Assembly (NCBI GenBank): GCA_002377855.1
Contig: DFQQ01000036.1
Span: 1-49,268 of the forward strand
Direction of reading: 5' to 3'
DNA length: 49,268 nt
From: Acidovorax delafieldii
GTDB lineage: Bacteria; Pseudomonadota; Gammaproteobacteria; Burkholderiales; Burkholderiaceae_C
Of the stretch, positions 6,743-15,198 are shown piece by piece. The notes beneath the pieces were generated by a model that had not been told where the DNA came from, made no database searches, and worked only from the letters and a program-made list of their open reading frames with translations. The position numbers and the translations under genes are program-made. Within the stretch, counting starts at the first letter, position 1; every line of letters starts with the position of its first letter.

Positions 6743-7711
6743 TCAAATCTCACTAGATGTTCGACCACGCAGCCGAGTAACTCGCCACACAAGTGCTTCC
6801 TCTTTTGGAATAAAGCGGGATTGGCTCGGCAGAAGCAGGCTCTTGCCGCTAAGAGACGTCAGCCGGCCATGGTCGGCGATGCGCTCGTCAAGCAAAGGGC
6901 TGACATGCCAGCGCAGGTCTGGGCCGGGCGCAATGAGATGCCTATCCATTGCCCAATGAAAGTCCGGCGTCAGCGCCAGACCGTTGCGCGGATCGTCATC
7001 ACCCGCCTCACTGAACGGGTGGATGTGCGCGGCTTCGACCATGGTTTCGCCAGATGGCAGAACAATGCGAACACCGCTCGCCGCGCAGCGGTAGTCATAA
7101 ATCTCGGTGACTACCCGGCGGAACGCGGGATTGCGCACATACAGCGGCGGTGGCGCCTCCGCTGTTGTTGGAGGTGCCGATTGACGCAAGCGCTGTTCAT
7201 ACCGACTGATCTCGCCTGCCCGCGCGACCACTTGCCGAAGCTCCTGCAGGCCACGGTCAAACCAGTGCGTTGCAAGCGTTGTGGACAACACTTCCAGCGA
7301 GGCTGGTTGGTGCAGCAGGCAAAACAGATCATCGTCCAGCTCCGCCCAGGCAAAGTTGTTCGTGATGTCTGCCATGCTCCTCGCCGTGGTCATCGTCCCG
7401 GCCACCGTTTCACGGCCCGGCAACGGCTTCAGATGCCAGAAGCTTGGCTGCCCGCCACGCAACTTCCCGCCCAGATGAAAGAAGGGAAAGTATGGGTTTG
7501 CGTGGTCAGTCGGCGTGCGCACCGCGTCGAAGAACTGGTGATAGCGTTCCAAGAGCGTGGGGCCGAAAACCACGCGGTTTTCCGCCAGTACCCCGGCGCG
7601 GGCGAGGTCGAAAACGGCGAGCAACATGCACAACTTGTGCGGGCTGGCCCGGCCATTTCGCACGTTGACGTTGAGCCGCTTCAGGGCCTCTTGGTACGAC
7701 GACAGGCTCAT
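6743..7711 (-). CDS. HNH endonuclease with SBD-like N-terminal domain
   Basis: The likely start is the ATG at 7711, which overlaps the HIT stop codon as ATGA; a TTG at 7744 is the alternative. The product has 322 residues. Residues about 1-100 resemble the sulfur-binding (SBD) region of ScoMcrA-type enzymes: GRASPHKLCMLLAVFDLARAG, then VVFGPTLLERYHQFF, and NPYFPFFHLGG followed by FWHLKP. Residues about 190-265 are the HNH nuclease: YDYRCAASG, EAAHIHPFSEAGDDD (His229 and His231), Asn243 in RNGLALTPD, and His252/His258 in FHWAMDRHLI. This is a metal-dependent DNA-cutting fold. It is last in a coupled operon with a HIT protein and a DUF3883 protein. Recognition of phosphorothioate or another modification is inference from the N-terminal layout. 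Confidence 0.85.
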   Translation of the reverse strand: MSLSSYQEALKRLNVNVRNGRASPHKLCMLLAVFDLARAGVLAENRVVFGPTLLERYHQFFDAVRTPTDHANPYFPFFHLGGKLRGGQPSFWHLKPLPGRETVAGTMTTARSMADITNNFAWAELDDDLFCLLHQPASLEVLSTTLATHWFDRGLQELRQVVARAGEISRYEQRLRQSAPPTTAEAPPPLYVRNPAFRRVVTEIYDYRCAASGVRIVLPSGETMVEAAHIHPFSEAGDDDPRNGLALTPDFHWAMDRHLIAPGPDLRWHVSPLLDERIADHGRLTSLSGKSLLLPSQSRFIPKEEALVWRVTRLRGRTSSEI

Positions 7712-8106
7712 GGCCAATACTTCGCGCGCTCGGGCAATATCCAACGCACGCCGCCCCGTGGGTCCTGCATATCGCCCTCGTACCGTGGAATCAGGTGAAT
7801 GTGTAGATGCGGCACGGTTTGGCCTGCCGTCGGCCCATCGTTCACGCCAACGTTATAAGCAGCTGGCGCAAATTCCTTGTCCAGATCCGCCTTGGCAGCC
7901 GTCAACAGATCAAACAATCCGCTCCACTCGGCTGGTTGCAGATCGAACATCGACCCAACGTGCCTGTGCGGAATGACTAACGTGTGCCCCGGTGAAACCG
8001 GAAATGCGTCGCGCACGACCATGCCGCAGTAGTTCGATAGCAGGATGCGACCCTCGGGCAGCGTGCAAAACGGACAGGGGTTCGACGCTTGCATGGCTAT
8101 CGTCAT
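7708..8106 (-). CDS. HIT family nucleotide-binding protein
   Basis: A 132-residue protein starts at 8106 with the ATG overlapping the stop of the DUF3883 gene (ATGA), and its own stop overlaps the next ATG in the same way. The histidine-triad motif HLHIHLIPR (His100, His102, His104) is intact. Near the N-terminus CPFC (Cys11, Cys14) may hold zinc with downstream His residues, and FPVSPGHTLVIPHRHV and YNVGVNDGPTAGQTVPH are the usual nucleotide-binding blocks. HIT proteins hydrolyse or transfer nucleotidyl groups from AMP derivatives or dinucleotides. Being locked between two nuclease-like genes, it may process a nucleotide made or released during the response; this role is inference. Confidence 0.92.
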   Translation of the reverse strand: MTIAMQASNPCPFCTLPEGRILLSNYCGMVVRDAFPVSPGHTLVIPHRHVGSMFDLQPAEWSGLFDLLTAAKADLDKEFAPAAYNVGVNDGPTAGQTVPHLHIHLIPRYEGDMQDPRGGVRWILPERAKYWP

Positions 8107-8942
8107 CCGAAACTGGCGCGATAGGTGACGGGGTCAAGATAGCAGTGCTGCGAAATTTCCCCCGCAAGGTCGAACAGGCGCGGCTGCTTTCGGAACTCAA
8201 ACAGTCGGTACAGGTGAAATTGCGCGGACGCTGTCTTTGAAAACGCTAGCTCGTTGCGGGAGACAAAAAACGGAGTGTCCTTCCCGAACGATGTTGTCTT
8301 CACCTCGATGAAGCGCTCCTTGCCATCAGATTCGAACGACAACACGTCGTAGCCCAATCCGTCCCCTTTGGACTGAGAAACGTGTTCCACCTTGTCGGCC
8401 AGACGGCTTTGGCCCAGCGCATTGAGCCGCCAGTGCTCGAACTGCAGCACGAATTCCTCACCGGCTAGGCCAAGCGACTGGTTTTGCGCTTCGCGCTGGA
8501 GGTAGTCCCGTTTGACGGGATGACCACTCCAGACCAGCAGCTCCTCCTCGACCTTCAATTGCCTGGCGGAGGGATACACCGATGTCTTCGAAAAGTCATC
8601 CATCGAGGGCGCTGCTGCGGGGCATTGCACGGCAGCTAGCACGGTCTGATCGAGCAAGGGATGCGATTGCAACTGAGCGGCTACGGCTTGTGCCAACAAA
8701 GCCTGGAAGTTCCATCGCGGCTGGTAACCGCGAATGTTTGGCCGGCCCAGGTGGATCAGGATGGCGCTGATGTTGCAATGCTTGAACTCGATCGACCCGT
8801 CGCTGCGCCCGTTCAGCTTGCGTTGCAGATTGCGCCGGTGCGCGGCCTTGCTGTATGTCTGCCCGGCCAGTTCCAGCGTGAGCATCTGCAGATGATCCGC
8901 AACGATCAGTTCAACCTCTTCGCGGGACCAGTTCGAGGACAT
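8103..8942 (-). CDS. DUF3883 nuclease-like protein with McrA-type head domain
   Basis: The 279-residue protein starts at the ATG at 8942. Residues 1-95 (WSREEVELIVADHL, then RSDGSIEFKHCNISAILIHLG and RGYQPRWNFQALL) look like the N-terminal head domain described for ScoMcrA-like restriction enzymes. Residues about 155-255 are a DUF3883 domain with a PD-(D/E)XK-like active site: Glu162/163 in GLAGEEFVL, Asp199 in GLGYDVLSF, and Glu213-Lys215 in RFIEVKTT, followed by FVSRNELAFSK and YRLFEF. Such domains are common in restriction and defence loci. It is the first gene of the operon, 140 bp downstream of gyrB on the same strand with no obvious terminator between. Target and activity are not known. 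Confidence 0.82.
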   Translation of the reverse strand: MSSNWSREEVELIVADHLQMLTLELAGQTYSKAAHRRNLQRKLNGRSDGSIEFKHCNISAILIHLGRPNIRGYQPRWNFQALLAQAVAAQLQSHPLLDQTVLAAVQCPAAAPSMDDFSKTSVYPSARQLKVEEELLVWSGHPVKRDYLQREAQNQSLGLAGEEFVLQFEHWRLNALGQSRLADKVEHVSQSKGDGLGYDVLSFESDGKERFIEVKTTSFGKDTPFFVSRNELAFSKTASAQFHLYRLFEFRKQPRLFDLAGEISQHCYLDPVTYRASFG

Positions 8943-9082
8943 GTTGTCGTGCTTTGAGCGGAATTCGTTCAGACCGATATCACTGCTACGAAATTACTCG
9001 AAGGGTTTGCACACCATGCCCGTGCGATAGCGCCACAACTTGACGATCAGTACGCACGGAAGGGCGCGAATTGCTTGCTACG

Positions 9083-11701
9083 TCAAACGTCAATATTCCC
9101 CGCCCGCAGCGCATTCGTCTCAATGAAATCGCGGCGCGGCTCCACCTCATCGCCCATCAGCATCGTGAACACGCGGTCGGCTTCGATCGCATCGTCGATC
9201 TGCACGCGCAGCAGGCGGCGCACGGTGGGATCCATCGTGGTTTCCCACAGCTGCTCGGGGTTCATTTCGCCCAGGCCCTTGTAGCGCTGGCGGCTGGTGG
9301 TGCGTTCGGCTTCGGTGATGAGCCACTTCATGGCTTGGCGGAAGTCGCCCACTTTTTCTTCCTTGGCCTTTTCGCCTTCGCCGCGTATCGCCTTGGCGCC
9401 CTCGCTGAGCAAGCCACGGAAGGTTTCGGCGGCTTCTGCCAGGGCCGCGTAGTCGGCGCCGTGCACAAAGTCTTGGGTGATGACGCTGCTCTTGACGTTG
9501 CCGTGGTGGCGGCGGCTGATGCGCAGCAGGGGCTTGTCGGTGCGCACGTCAAATTCGCCAGCCACTTCGGCGGGGGCGCCGGTGGTGTTCAGCTCGCGCA
9601 GCTTGGCCTGCAGGGCCACAGCGCTGGCTTCGGCGTCGGCCACGGTGTCGAGTTTCAGGCTCACGCCGTCGGCAATGGCGCGCAGGGCTTCGGCGTCCAT
9701 GAAGTTGCCCAGGCGGGCGATCACGCTTTCAGCGATCTGGTGCTTGCGCGCCAGTTCGGCCAGGGTGTCGCCGGTCAGCGTTTGCGGGTTGGCGCCGCCG
9801 GTGGTCACGCTGGCGTGGTTCAGCGCAATGCGCAGCAAGAAGCCGTCGAGCGCGGGCGCGTCCTTCAGGTACAGCTCTTCCTTGCCAGCCTTGACCTTGT
9901 ACAGCGGCGGCTGGGCAATGTAGATGTGGCCGCGCTCGACCAGCTCAGGCATCTGGCGGTAGAAGAAGGTGAGCAGCAGGGTGCGGATGTGGGCGCCGTC
10001 CACGTCGGCGTCGGTCATGATGATGATGCGGTGGTAGCGCAGCTTGGCCACATCAAAGTCGTCACCCCCGGTGGTGCCGCCGGCCTTGCCGATGCCGGTA
10101 CCCAGGGCGGTGATCAGCGTCAGGATTTCGTTGCTGGTCAGCAGCTTTTCGTAGCGGGCTTTTTCCACGTTCAGGATCTTGCCGCGCAGGGGCAGGATGG
10201 CCTGGAACTTGCGGTCGCGGCCCTGCTTGGCAGAGCCACCGGCGGAGTCACCCTCGACGATGTAGATCTCGCACATCGCCGGGTCTTTTTCCTGGCAGTC
10301 GGCCAGCTTGCCGGGCAGGCCCATGCCGTCGAGCACGCCCTTGCGGCGCGTCATTTCGCGGGCTTTGCGCGCGGCTTCGCGGGCGCGGGCGGCTTCCACG
10401 ATCTTGCCGCAGATGATCTTGGCGTCGGCAGGGCGCTCTTGCAGGTAGTCGGTCAGCAGCTTGCCGACGATGTCTTCCACTGGGGCGCGCACTTCGCTTG
10501 AGACCAGCTTGTCCTTGGTCTGGCTGCTGAACTTGGGCTCGGGCACCTTCACGCTCAGCACACAGCACAGGCCTTCGCGCATGTCGTCGCCGGTCACTTC
10601 GACTTTGGCTTTCTTGGCGAACTCGTTTTCTTCGATGTACTTGTTGATGACGCGGGTCATTGCGGCGCGCAGGCCGGTCAGGTGGGTGCCACCATCACGC
10701 TGCGGGATGTTGTTGGTAAAGCAGAGCACCTGCTCGCTGTACGCGCTGTTCCACTGCATGGCCACTTCCACGCCGATGTGCGTGCCGGGGATGCCGCCAT
10801 ACGTCTCGGCCGGGCGTTCGCCAGCGGCGTAGAACGAGGTGGGGTGCAACACCGTCTTGCCCTTGTTGATGAACTCCACAAAGCCGCGCACGCCACCGGC
10901 GCCCGAGAAGTCGTCTTCCTTGCCGCTGCGCTCGTCCTTCAGGCGAATGCGCACGCCGTTGTTCAAGAACGAGAGTTCACGCAGGCGCTTGGCCAGGATC
11001 TCGTAGTGGAAGTCGTTGTTCTCTTTGAAGATCTCGGTGTCGGGCAGGAAGTGCACTTCAGTGCCGCGCTTTTCGGTGTCGCCGGTCACCTTCATGGGGC
11101 TGACTTCAAAGCCGTCCACGGTGGCCAGCAGGCGGTCTTGCACAAAACCGCGTGCAAACTCGATCTGGTGCACCTTGCCTTCGCGGCGCACGGTCAGGCG
11201 CAGCCATTTGCTCAATGCGTTCACGCAGCTCACGCCCACGCCGTGCAGGCCGCCCGATACCTTGTAGCTGTTCTGGTTGAACTTGCCGCCCGCGTGCAGT
11301 TCGGTCAGCGCGATTTCGGCAGCCGAGCGCTTGGGCTCGTGCTTATCGTCCATCTTCACGCCAGTTGGGATACCGCGGCCGTTGTCGGTGACGCTGATGG
11401 AGTTGTCGGTGTGGATGGTGACGACGATGTCGTCGCAGTGGCCGGCCAGGGCTTCGTCGATGGAGTTGTCGACCACCTCGAACACCAGGTGGTGCAGGCC
11501 GGTGCCGTCGGACGTGTCGCCGATGTACATGCCGGGGCGCTTGCGCACGGCCTCCAGGCCTTCCAGGATGGTGATGGCGCCTTCGCCGTAGCTTTCGCTG
11601 GCGCCGGCCTGGTTGGTGTCGATCTTGGCGAGGGTGGGCTCCACATGGCCGGAGACGCCGGAGGCTTCGGGCTCGGAAGGAATGTTGTTGTCAACGGTCA
11701 T
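9083..11701 (-). CDS. gyrB: DNA gyrase subunit B
   Basis: The 872-residue protein is the ATPase subunit of DNA gyrase, which supercoils DNA together with GyrA. The GHKL ATPase site is seen in EVVDNSIDEALAG, DNGRGIPTGVK and GGLHGVGVSCVNAL; the TOPRIM part has EGDSAGGSAKQGRD and DADVDGAHIRTLLL; the C-terminus has QRYKGLGEMNPEQLWETTMDP. The insert between the TOPRIM parts that is typical of proteobacterial GyrB is present (about 150 residues with DTLAELARKHQ). The first 35 residues are an extension before YGEGAITILEGLEAVRKRPGMYI. The start has AAGG six bases upstream. It follows dnaN with 142 bp between, which hold copy 3 of the interspersed repeat, in the usual dnaA-dnaN-gyrB order. Confidence 0.98.
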   Translation of the reverse strand: MTVDNNIPSEPEASGVSGHVEPTLAKIDTNQAGASESYGEGAITILEGLEAVRKRPGMYIGDTSDGTGLHHLVFEVVDNSIDEALAGHCDDIVVTIHTDNSISVTDNGRGIPTGVKMDDKHEPKRSAAEIALTELHAGGKFNQNSYKVSGGLHGVGVSCVNALSKWLRLTVRREGKVHQIEFARGFVQDRLLATVDGFEVSPMKVTGDTEKRGTEVHFLPDTEIFKENNDFHYEILAKRLRELSFLNNGVRIRLKDERSGKEDDFSGAGGVRGFVEFINKGKTVLHPTSFYAAGERPAETYGGIPGTHIGVEVAMQWNSAYSEQVLCFTNNIPQRDGGTHLTGLRAAMTRVINKYIEENEFAKKAKVEVTGDDMREGLCCVLSVKVPEPKFSSQTKDKLVSSEVRAPVEDIVGKLLTDYLQERPADAKIICGKIVEAARAREAARKAREMTRRKGVLDGMGLPGKLADCQEKDPAMCEIYIVEGDSAGGSAKQGRDRKFQAILPLRGKILNVEKARYEKLLTSNEILTLITALGTGIGKAGGTTGGDDFDVAKLRYHRIIIMTDADVDGAHIRTLLLTFFYRQMPELVERGHIYIAQPPLYKVKAGKEELYLKDAPALDGFLLRIALNHASVTTGGANPQTLTGDTLAELARKHQIAESVIARLGNFMDAEALRAIADGVSLKLDTVADAEASAVALQAKLRELNTTGAPAEVAGEFDVRTDKPLLRISRRHHGNVKSSVITQDFVHGADYAALAEAAETFRGLLSEGAKAIRGEGEKAKEEKVGDFRQAMKWLITEAERTTSRQRYKGLGEMNPEQLWETTMDPTVRRLLRVQIDDAIEADRVFTMLMGDEVEPRRDFIETNALRAGNIDV

Positions 11702-11744
11702 GGTGGGCCTTGGGATCCGTGGAAACCGGGGTTTCCAATGTTTT

Positions 11745-11803
11745 CAATGTCAAATCAGGCTGTAGCGCTTATCCAATAAGCGCGAGCAGCTATCAATAAA
11801 GTA
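11745..11803 (-). repeat. Interspersed palindromic repeat, copy 3
   Basis: On the reverse strand it reads TTTATTGATAGCTGCTCGCG, then CTTATTGGATAAGCGCTACA and GCCTGATTTGACATTG. It is one of the best-preserved copies: the centre CGCTTATTGGATAAGCG is a perfect hairpin. It fills most of the gap between dnaN and gyrB in the same orientation as those genes. Confidence 0.75.
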
Positions 11804-11843
11804 GCGTATGCGGCAGCGTATCGGGCCGGCAATGAAAGCGGCC

Positions 11844-12962
11844 TCAGATGCGCATCGGCATCACGACATACTTGAACGAGTCGTTGTCGGGGATGGTCAT
11901 CAGCGCCGAGCTATTTCCATCGGCCAGGTCGATCTTGACCATGTCCTGCCCCATGTTGGCCAGGGCGTCGATGAGGTAGGTGACGTTGAAGCCGATCTCG
12001 ATGGTGTCGCCGCCATAGTCGATGTCGAGTTCGTCCACCGCCTCTTCCTGCTCGGCGTTGTTCGATGCCACGCGCAGCGTGCCGGGCTCGATGTTCAAGC
12101 GCACGCCCTTGAACTTGTCGCTGGTCATGATGGCGGTGCGCTGCAGGCTGGCCAGCAGCGGGGCGCGGCCCAGGGTCACGCTGTTGTGGTGGTTTTTGGG
12201 GATGACGCGGTTGTAGTCGGGGAACTTGCCCTCGACCAATTTAGTGACGAACTCCATGCCGCCGAAGGTGAATTTGGCCTGGTTGTTGGCAAACTGCATC
12301 TCGATGTGCGGCTGGTTCTCGCCACCCGCGTCGCTCAGCAGGCGCTGCAGCTCGATCACGGTCTTGCGCGGCAGGATGACTTCCTGCTTGGGCACTTCCA
12401 CATCCAGCGTGGCGCTGGCAAAGGCCAGGCGGTGGCCGTCAGTGGCCACCAGGCTGAGCGTCTTGCCCTCGGCCACGAACAAAATGCCGTTGAGGTAGTA
12501 GCGGATGTCCTGCACGGCCATCGCAAAGCTCACCTGGCCCAGCAGGTCCTTCAGCGTCTTTTGCGGGACGGCAAACACGGGGCCAAAGGCGGCAGACTCT
12601 TGCACCAGCGGGAAGTCTTCGGCCGGCAGGCTTTGCAGCGTAAAGCGGCTTTTGCCGCCCTTCAAGATCAGCTTGGACTGGCTCGACTCCATGCTCACGG
12701 TCTGGTCGCCGGGCATGGTTTTCAAAATGTCGATGAGCTTGCGGGCGCCCACGGTGGTGGTGAAGTCGCCGGTGTCGCCGCCCAATTCGGCAGTGGTGCG
12801 GATCTGGATTTCGAGGTCGCTGGTGGTCAGCTGCAGCGCATTGCCGGTCTTGCGGATCAGCACATTGGCCAGGATGGGCAGCGTGTGCCGACGCTCCACA
12901 ATGCCCGCCACCGATTGGAGTACCGCGAGAACCTTGTCTTGTGTTGCCTTCAGGACGATCAT
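11844..12962 (-). CDS. dnaN: DNA polymerase III beta subunit (sliding clamp)
   Basis: The protein has 372 residues, the usual clamp length, with three repeated domains. It starts MIVLKATQDKVLAVLQSVAGIVERRHTLP, where the RRHTLPILANVLI block is typical of DnaN, and ends NDSFKYVVMPMRI, the canonical beta-clamp C-terminus that forms part of the protein-binding pocket. Other family blocks are ATDGHRLA and EGKFPDYNRVIP. As a dimer the clamp encircles DNA and holds the replicase. AGAGG stands upstream of the start. It lies 142 bp downstream of dnaA on the same strand. Nothing unusual was seen. Confidence 0.98.
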   Translation of the reverse strand: MIVLKATQDKVLAVLQSVAGIVERRHTLPILANVLIRKTGNALQLTTSDLEIQIRTTAELGGDTGDFTTTVGARKLIDILKTMPGDQTVSMESSQSKLILKGGKSRFTLQSLPAEDFPLVQESAAFGPVFAVPQKTLKDLLGQVSFAMAVQDIRYYLNGILFVAEGKTLSLVATDGHRLAFASATLDVEVPKQEVILPRKTVIELQRLLSDAGGENQPHIEMQFANNQAKFTFGGMEFVTKLVEGKFPDYNRVIPKNHHNSVTLGRAPLLASLQRTAIMTSDKFKGVRLNIEPGTLRVASNNAEQEEAVDELDIDYGGDTIEIGFNVTYLIDALANMGQDMVKIDLADGNSSALMTIPDNDSFKYVVMPMRI

Positions 12963-13104
12963 GTCATCAACCTCTTGTGGTTTTTAGGACGGTGCTTGGA
13001 CAGCAGCGGCGCCGCTCGCGCCTCCCCGTGCTGCACAGCACGCCATTTTGCCCTTGAACGGGGTGCGCGAAGATGTTTGTGGCGGGGGTGGTGCGCACAG
13101 CGGG

Positions 13105-14580
13105 TCAGCCTTTGAGGGTCTGCTCCAGCACGTGCAGTTGCTGGTTCAGTTCGGTCAGTTGCTGGCGCTCGCCAGAAATCTTGCGTACCGCGTGCAACAC
13201 CGTGGTGTGGTCGCGTCCGCCGAACAATTCTCCGATTTCCGGAAGGCTTTTTTGCGTCAGCTCTTTGGCCAGGTACATCGCGATCTGGCGCGGGCGGGCA
13301 ATGCTGGCCGGACGCTTCTTGCTGTACATGTCGGCGACCTTGATCTTGTAGTAATCAGCCACCGTTTTCTGGATGTTTTCCACAGAAATTTGCCGGTTTT
13401 GAATCGACAGCAGATCTCTGAGCGCTTCGCGTGCCAATTGGATCGAAATTTCCTTCTGGTTGAAGCGCGAATACGCCAGGATTTTGCGCAGCGCGCCTTC
13501 GAGTTCACGCACGTTGGAGCGCACATTCTTGGCCACGAAGAAGGCGACTTCTTCCGGCATTTCGGTGGCTTCGGCGCGGGCCTTGTTGATCAGGATGGCC
13601 ACGCGCATTTCCAGCTCGGGCGGCTCGATGGCGACTGTCAGGCCCGAGTCAAAGCGCGAGACCAGCCGCTCGTGGATGTTGGCCAGGCCCTTCGGATACG
13701 TGTCCGAAGTCATCACGATGTGGCTCTTCTTGGCCAGCAGGGCTTCAAAGGCGTTGAAGAACTCCTCTTGCGTGCGGTCCTTGTTGGCGAAGAACTGCAC
13801 GTCGTCGATCAGCAGAAGATCGAGCGAGTGGTAGCGCTCCTTGAACTCGTCAAAGGTGCGGCGCTGGTAGGCCTTGACCACGTCGGACACGAACTGTTCG
13901 GCGTGGATGTAGAGGATCTTGGCGTCGGGCTTGTCTTGCAGCAGGCGGTTGCCCACGGCGTGCACCAAATGGGTCTTGCCCAGGCCCACGCCACCGTAGA
14001 TGAACAGCGGGTTGTACAGGTGCCCCGGCATACCTGCGACGTGCATGGCCGCCGAACGGGCCATGCGGTTGGCTGTCCCCTCGACCAGGGTTTCGAAGGT
14101 GAGGGCCGGGTTGAGCCGGTTGCGAAAAGCACCTGCAGAGGTTTCGTCGCCGCCGCTGCTGGAGCCCTGGGTGCTGCTGTGCCCATTTTGCGCGGAACCC
14201 TGTTCGGGGCCGTGGCCGGACGATGATGAGGAATGCTGTTCCTGGGCCTGTGACGCTGGGCGCACGTAAGTGCGGACCACTGATTCCCGCTGGGCAATGG
14301 CCAACTCCAGCGTGACGGGCTGGCCGTAGAGCCCTTCGAGCATGGCGGCGATGCGGCCCGCATACTGGGCGCGGATCCAGTCCAGCTTGAACCGGTTGGC
14401 GACCAGCAGGGTGACCTTGGAAAAATCTTCAGCAACCTGCGCCACCAATGGCTTGATCCAGGTATTGAACTGCTGCTCTGGAAGGTCCTGGGCCAGTTGT
14501 TCCACGCAAGCCTGCCAAAGGCCTTGTCCAGCATCAGAGCCTGTGGGTGCGTTGGGGTTGCGTTGAGGTTCCTCGGTCAT
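13105..14580 (-). CDS. dnaA: Chromosomal replication initiator DnaA
   Basis: A 491-residue initiator with all four domains. Domain I (about 20-100) holds the DnaB/self-interaction region with FNTWIKPL. Residues about 108-150 form a Ser/Gly/Gln-rich linker. The AAA+ domain has Walker A GGVGLGKT (196-203), Walker B LLLIDDVQF (about 255-263) and sensor-region ERLVSRFDSGL. The C-terminal DNA-binding domain ends with the DnaA signature GGRDHTTVLHAVRKI (from 454). The protein opens oriC by binding DnaA boxes. Two boxes lie in the 420 bp upstream of the gene, one perfect, overlapping the region where its own promoter should be, which fits autoregulation. It heads the dnaA-dnaN-gyrB series. Confidence 0.98.
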   Translation of the reverse strand: MTEEPQRNPNAPTGSDAGQGLWQACVEQLAQDLPEQQFNTWIKPLVAQVAEDFSKVTLLVANRFKLDWIRAQYAGRIAAMLEGLYGQPVTLELAIAQRESVVRTYVRPASQAQEQHSSSSSGHGPEQGSAQNGHSSTQGSSSGGDETSAGAFRNRLNPALTFETLVEGTANRMARSAAMHVAGMPGHLYNPLFIYGGVGLGKTHLVHAVGNRLLQDKPDAKILYIHAEQFVSDVVKAYQRRTFDEFKERYHSLDLLLIDDVQFFANKDRTQEEFFNAFEALLAKKSHIVMTSDTYPKGLANIHERLVSRFDSGLTVAIEPPELEMRVAILINKARAEATEMPEEVAFFVAKNVRSNVRELEGALRKILAYSRFNQKEISIQLAREALRDLLSIQNRQISVENIQKTVADYYKIKVADMYSKKRPASIARPRQIAMYLAKELTQKSLPEIGELFGGRDHTTVLHAVRKISGERQQLTELNQQLHVLEQTLKG

Positions 14581-14598
14581 TTCAGAAGGTGTTTTTAT

Positions 14599-14607
14599 TG
14601 TGGATAG
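14599..14607 (-). promoter_or_regulatory. DnaA box (one mismatch)
   Basis: The reverse strand reads CTATCCACA, one base off the TTATCCACA consensus. It lies about 20 bases upstream of the dnaA start codon, where it could serve autoregulation or origin function. Confidence 0.55.
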
Positions 14608-14648
14608 GAGGAACTGGGCAGGGGGTGCGATTGTAGCTTGTCAAGGAG

Positions 14649-14657
14649 TTATCCACA
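14649..14657 (+). promoter_or_regulatory. DnaA box (perfect)
   Basis: TTATCCACA matches the consensus exactly. On the dnaA strand a TACAAT -10-like hexamer lies at 14635-14630, so this box falls near the matching -35 position. That would let DnaA repress its own gene; the promoter assignment is inference. Confidence 0.75.
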
Positions 14658-14812
14658 CTTTTTCAACCTTGCGTTGGCAAGGGGGAGAATGCGGTGGCAA
14701 TTGCTTGCAGGGCATCATTCCAGAGCTGCTGCATGGGCTGGTGCGCAGGTGAGCGCAGCGGTGCAGCGCTGTCTCTGCACAGCACAGCGGGCAATGGGTA
14801 ATTCATCGGCCA

Positions 14813-14841
14813 TTGCCAGAATCTCAATAGGCTGCGATAAT
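14813..14841 (+). promoter_or_regulatory. Sigma70-type promoter of rpmH operon
   Basis: TTGCCA (14813-14818) and GATAAT (14836-14841) are separated by 17 bases, close to the sigma70 consensus. The site is 160 bp upstream of rpmH on its strand and is the best promoter seen in this gap. It should drive rpmH-rnpA-yidD-yidC. Confidence 0.65.
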
Positions 14842-15000
14842 TTTGGGTTTCCCTGAATGTGTTCAGGGTGATTTGACCCGGCGCGCCGTTATTTCTGCCC
14901 CAAGGTCTGCGTTTTTTGGCATTGCGATGGCAGCGCCTTCACGTGGAGTTCGAGGGGTTCAAGAGCAGCAGTCCGGAACTGAACCTCAAGGAATAGCACC

Positions 15001-15135
15001 ATGAAACGTACTTACCAACCCTCCAAGACCCGTCGCGCCCGCACCCACGGCTTTCTCGTTCGCATGAAGACCCGCGGTGGCCGCGCTGTGATCAACGCAC
15101 GCCGCGCCAAGGGCCGCAAGCGCCTGGCCGTCTAA
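15001..15135 (+). CDS. rpmH: 50S ribosomal protein L34
   Basis: The 44-residue product starts MKRTYQPSKTRRARTHGFL and ends KGRKRLAV, unmistakably bacterial L34, a small basic protein of the large ribosomal subunit. AAGGA lies eight bases upstream of the ATG. It is the first gene of the rpmH-rnpA-yidD-yidC group conserved beside dnaA. rnpA starts 63 bp downstream. A promoter with TTGCCA/GATAAT lies 160 bp upstream. Length and sequence are normal. Confidence 0.98.
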   Translation: MKRTYQPSKTRRARTHGFLVRMKTRGGRAVINARRAKGRKRLAV

Positions 15136-15198
15136 GGCCGAACCACTCACCGGCCTGCTCCCCGGTTTGTGCCGTCAGGTTCTTAACGGGGTGCGCGC

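Larger units (their letters stand above)
14581..15000. other. Putative oriC / dnaA-rpmH intergenic region
   Basis: The 420-bp gap between divergent dnaA and rpmH is the expected place of the chromosomal origin in many proteobacteria. It holds one perfect DnaA box TTATCCACA at 14649-14657 and a one-mismatch box (CTATCCACA, reverse strand) at 14599-14607. A few AT-rich patches follow (near 14836-14850). I found no dense box cluster or clear DUE, so the true origin could use more diverged sites or lie elsewhere. A strong promoter for rpmH and a probable dnaA promoter also lie here. Confidence 0.5.

Noticed and set aside
6387..9082. Integrase-borne genomic island around the DUF3883-HIT-HNH operon
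   Set aside because: No integrase, transposase, tRNA or flanking direct repeat was found, so mobility is not claimed beyond the lower GC.
9071..11779. Long plus-strand open frames antisense to gyrB
   Set aside because: Antisense shadows of gyrB with low-complexity His/Val/Gly content and no family motif.
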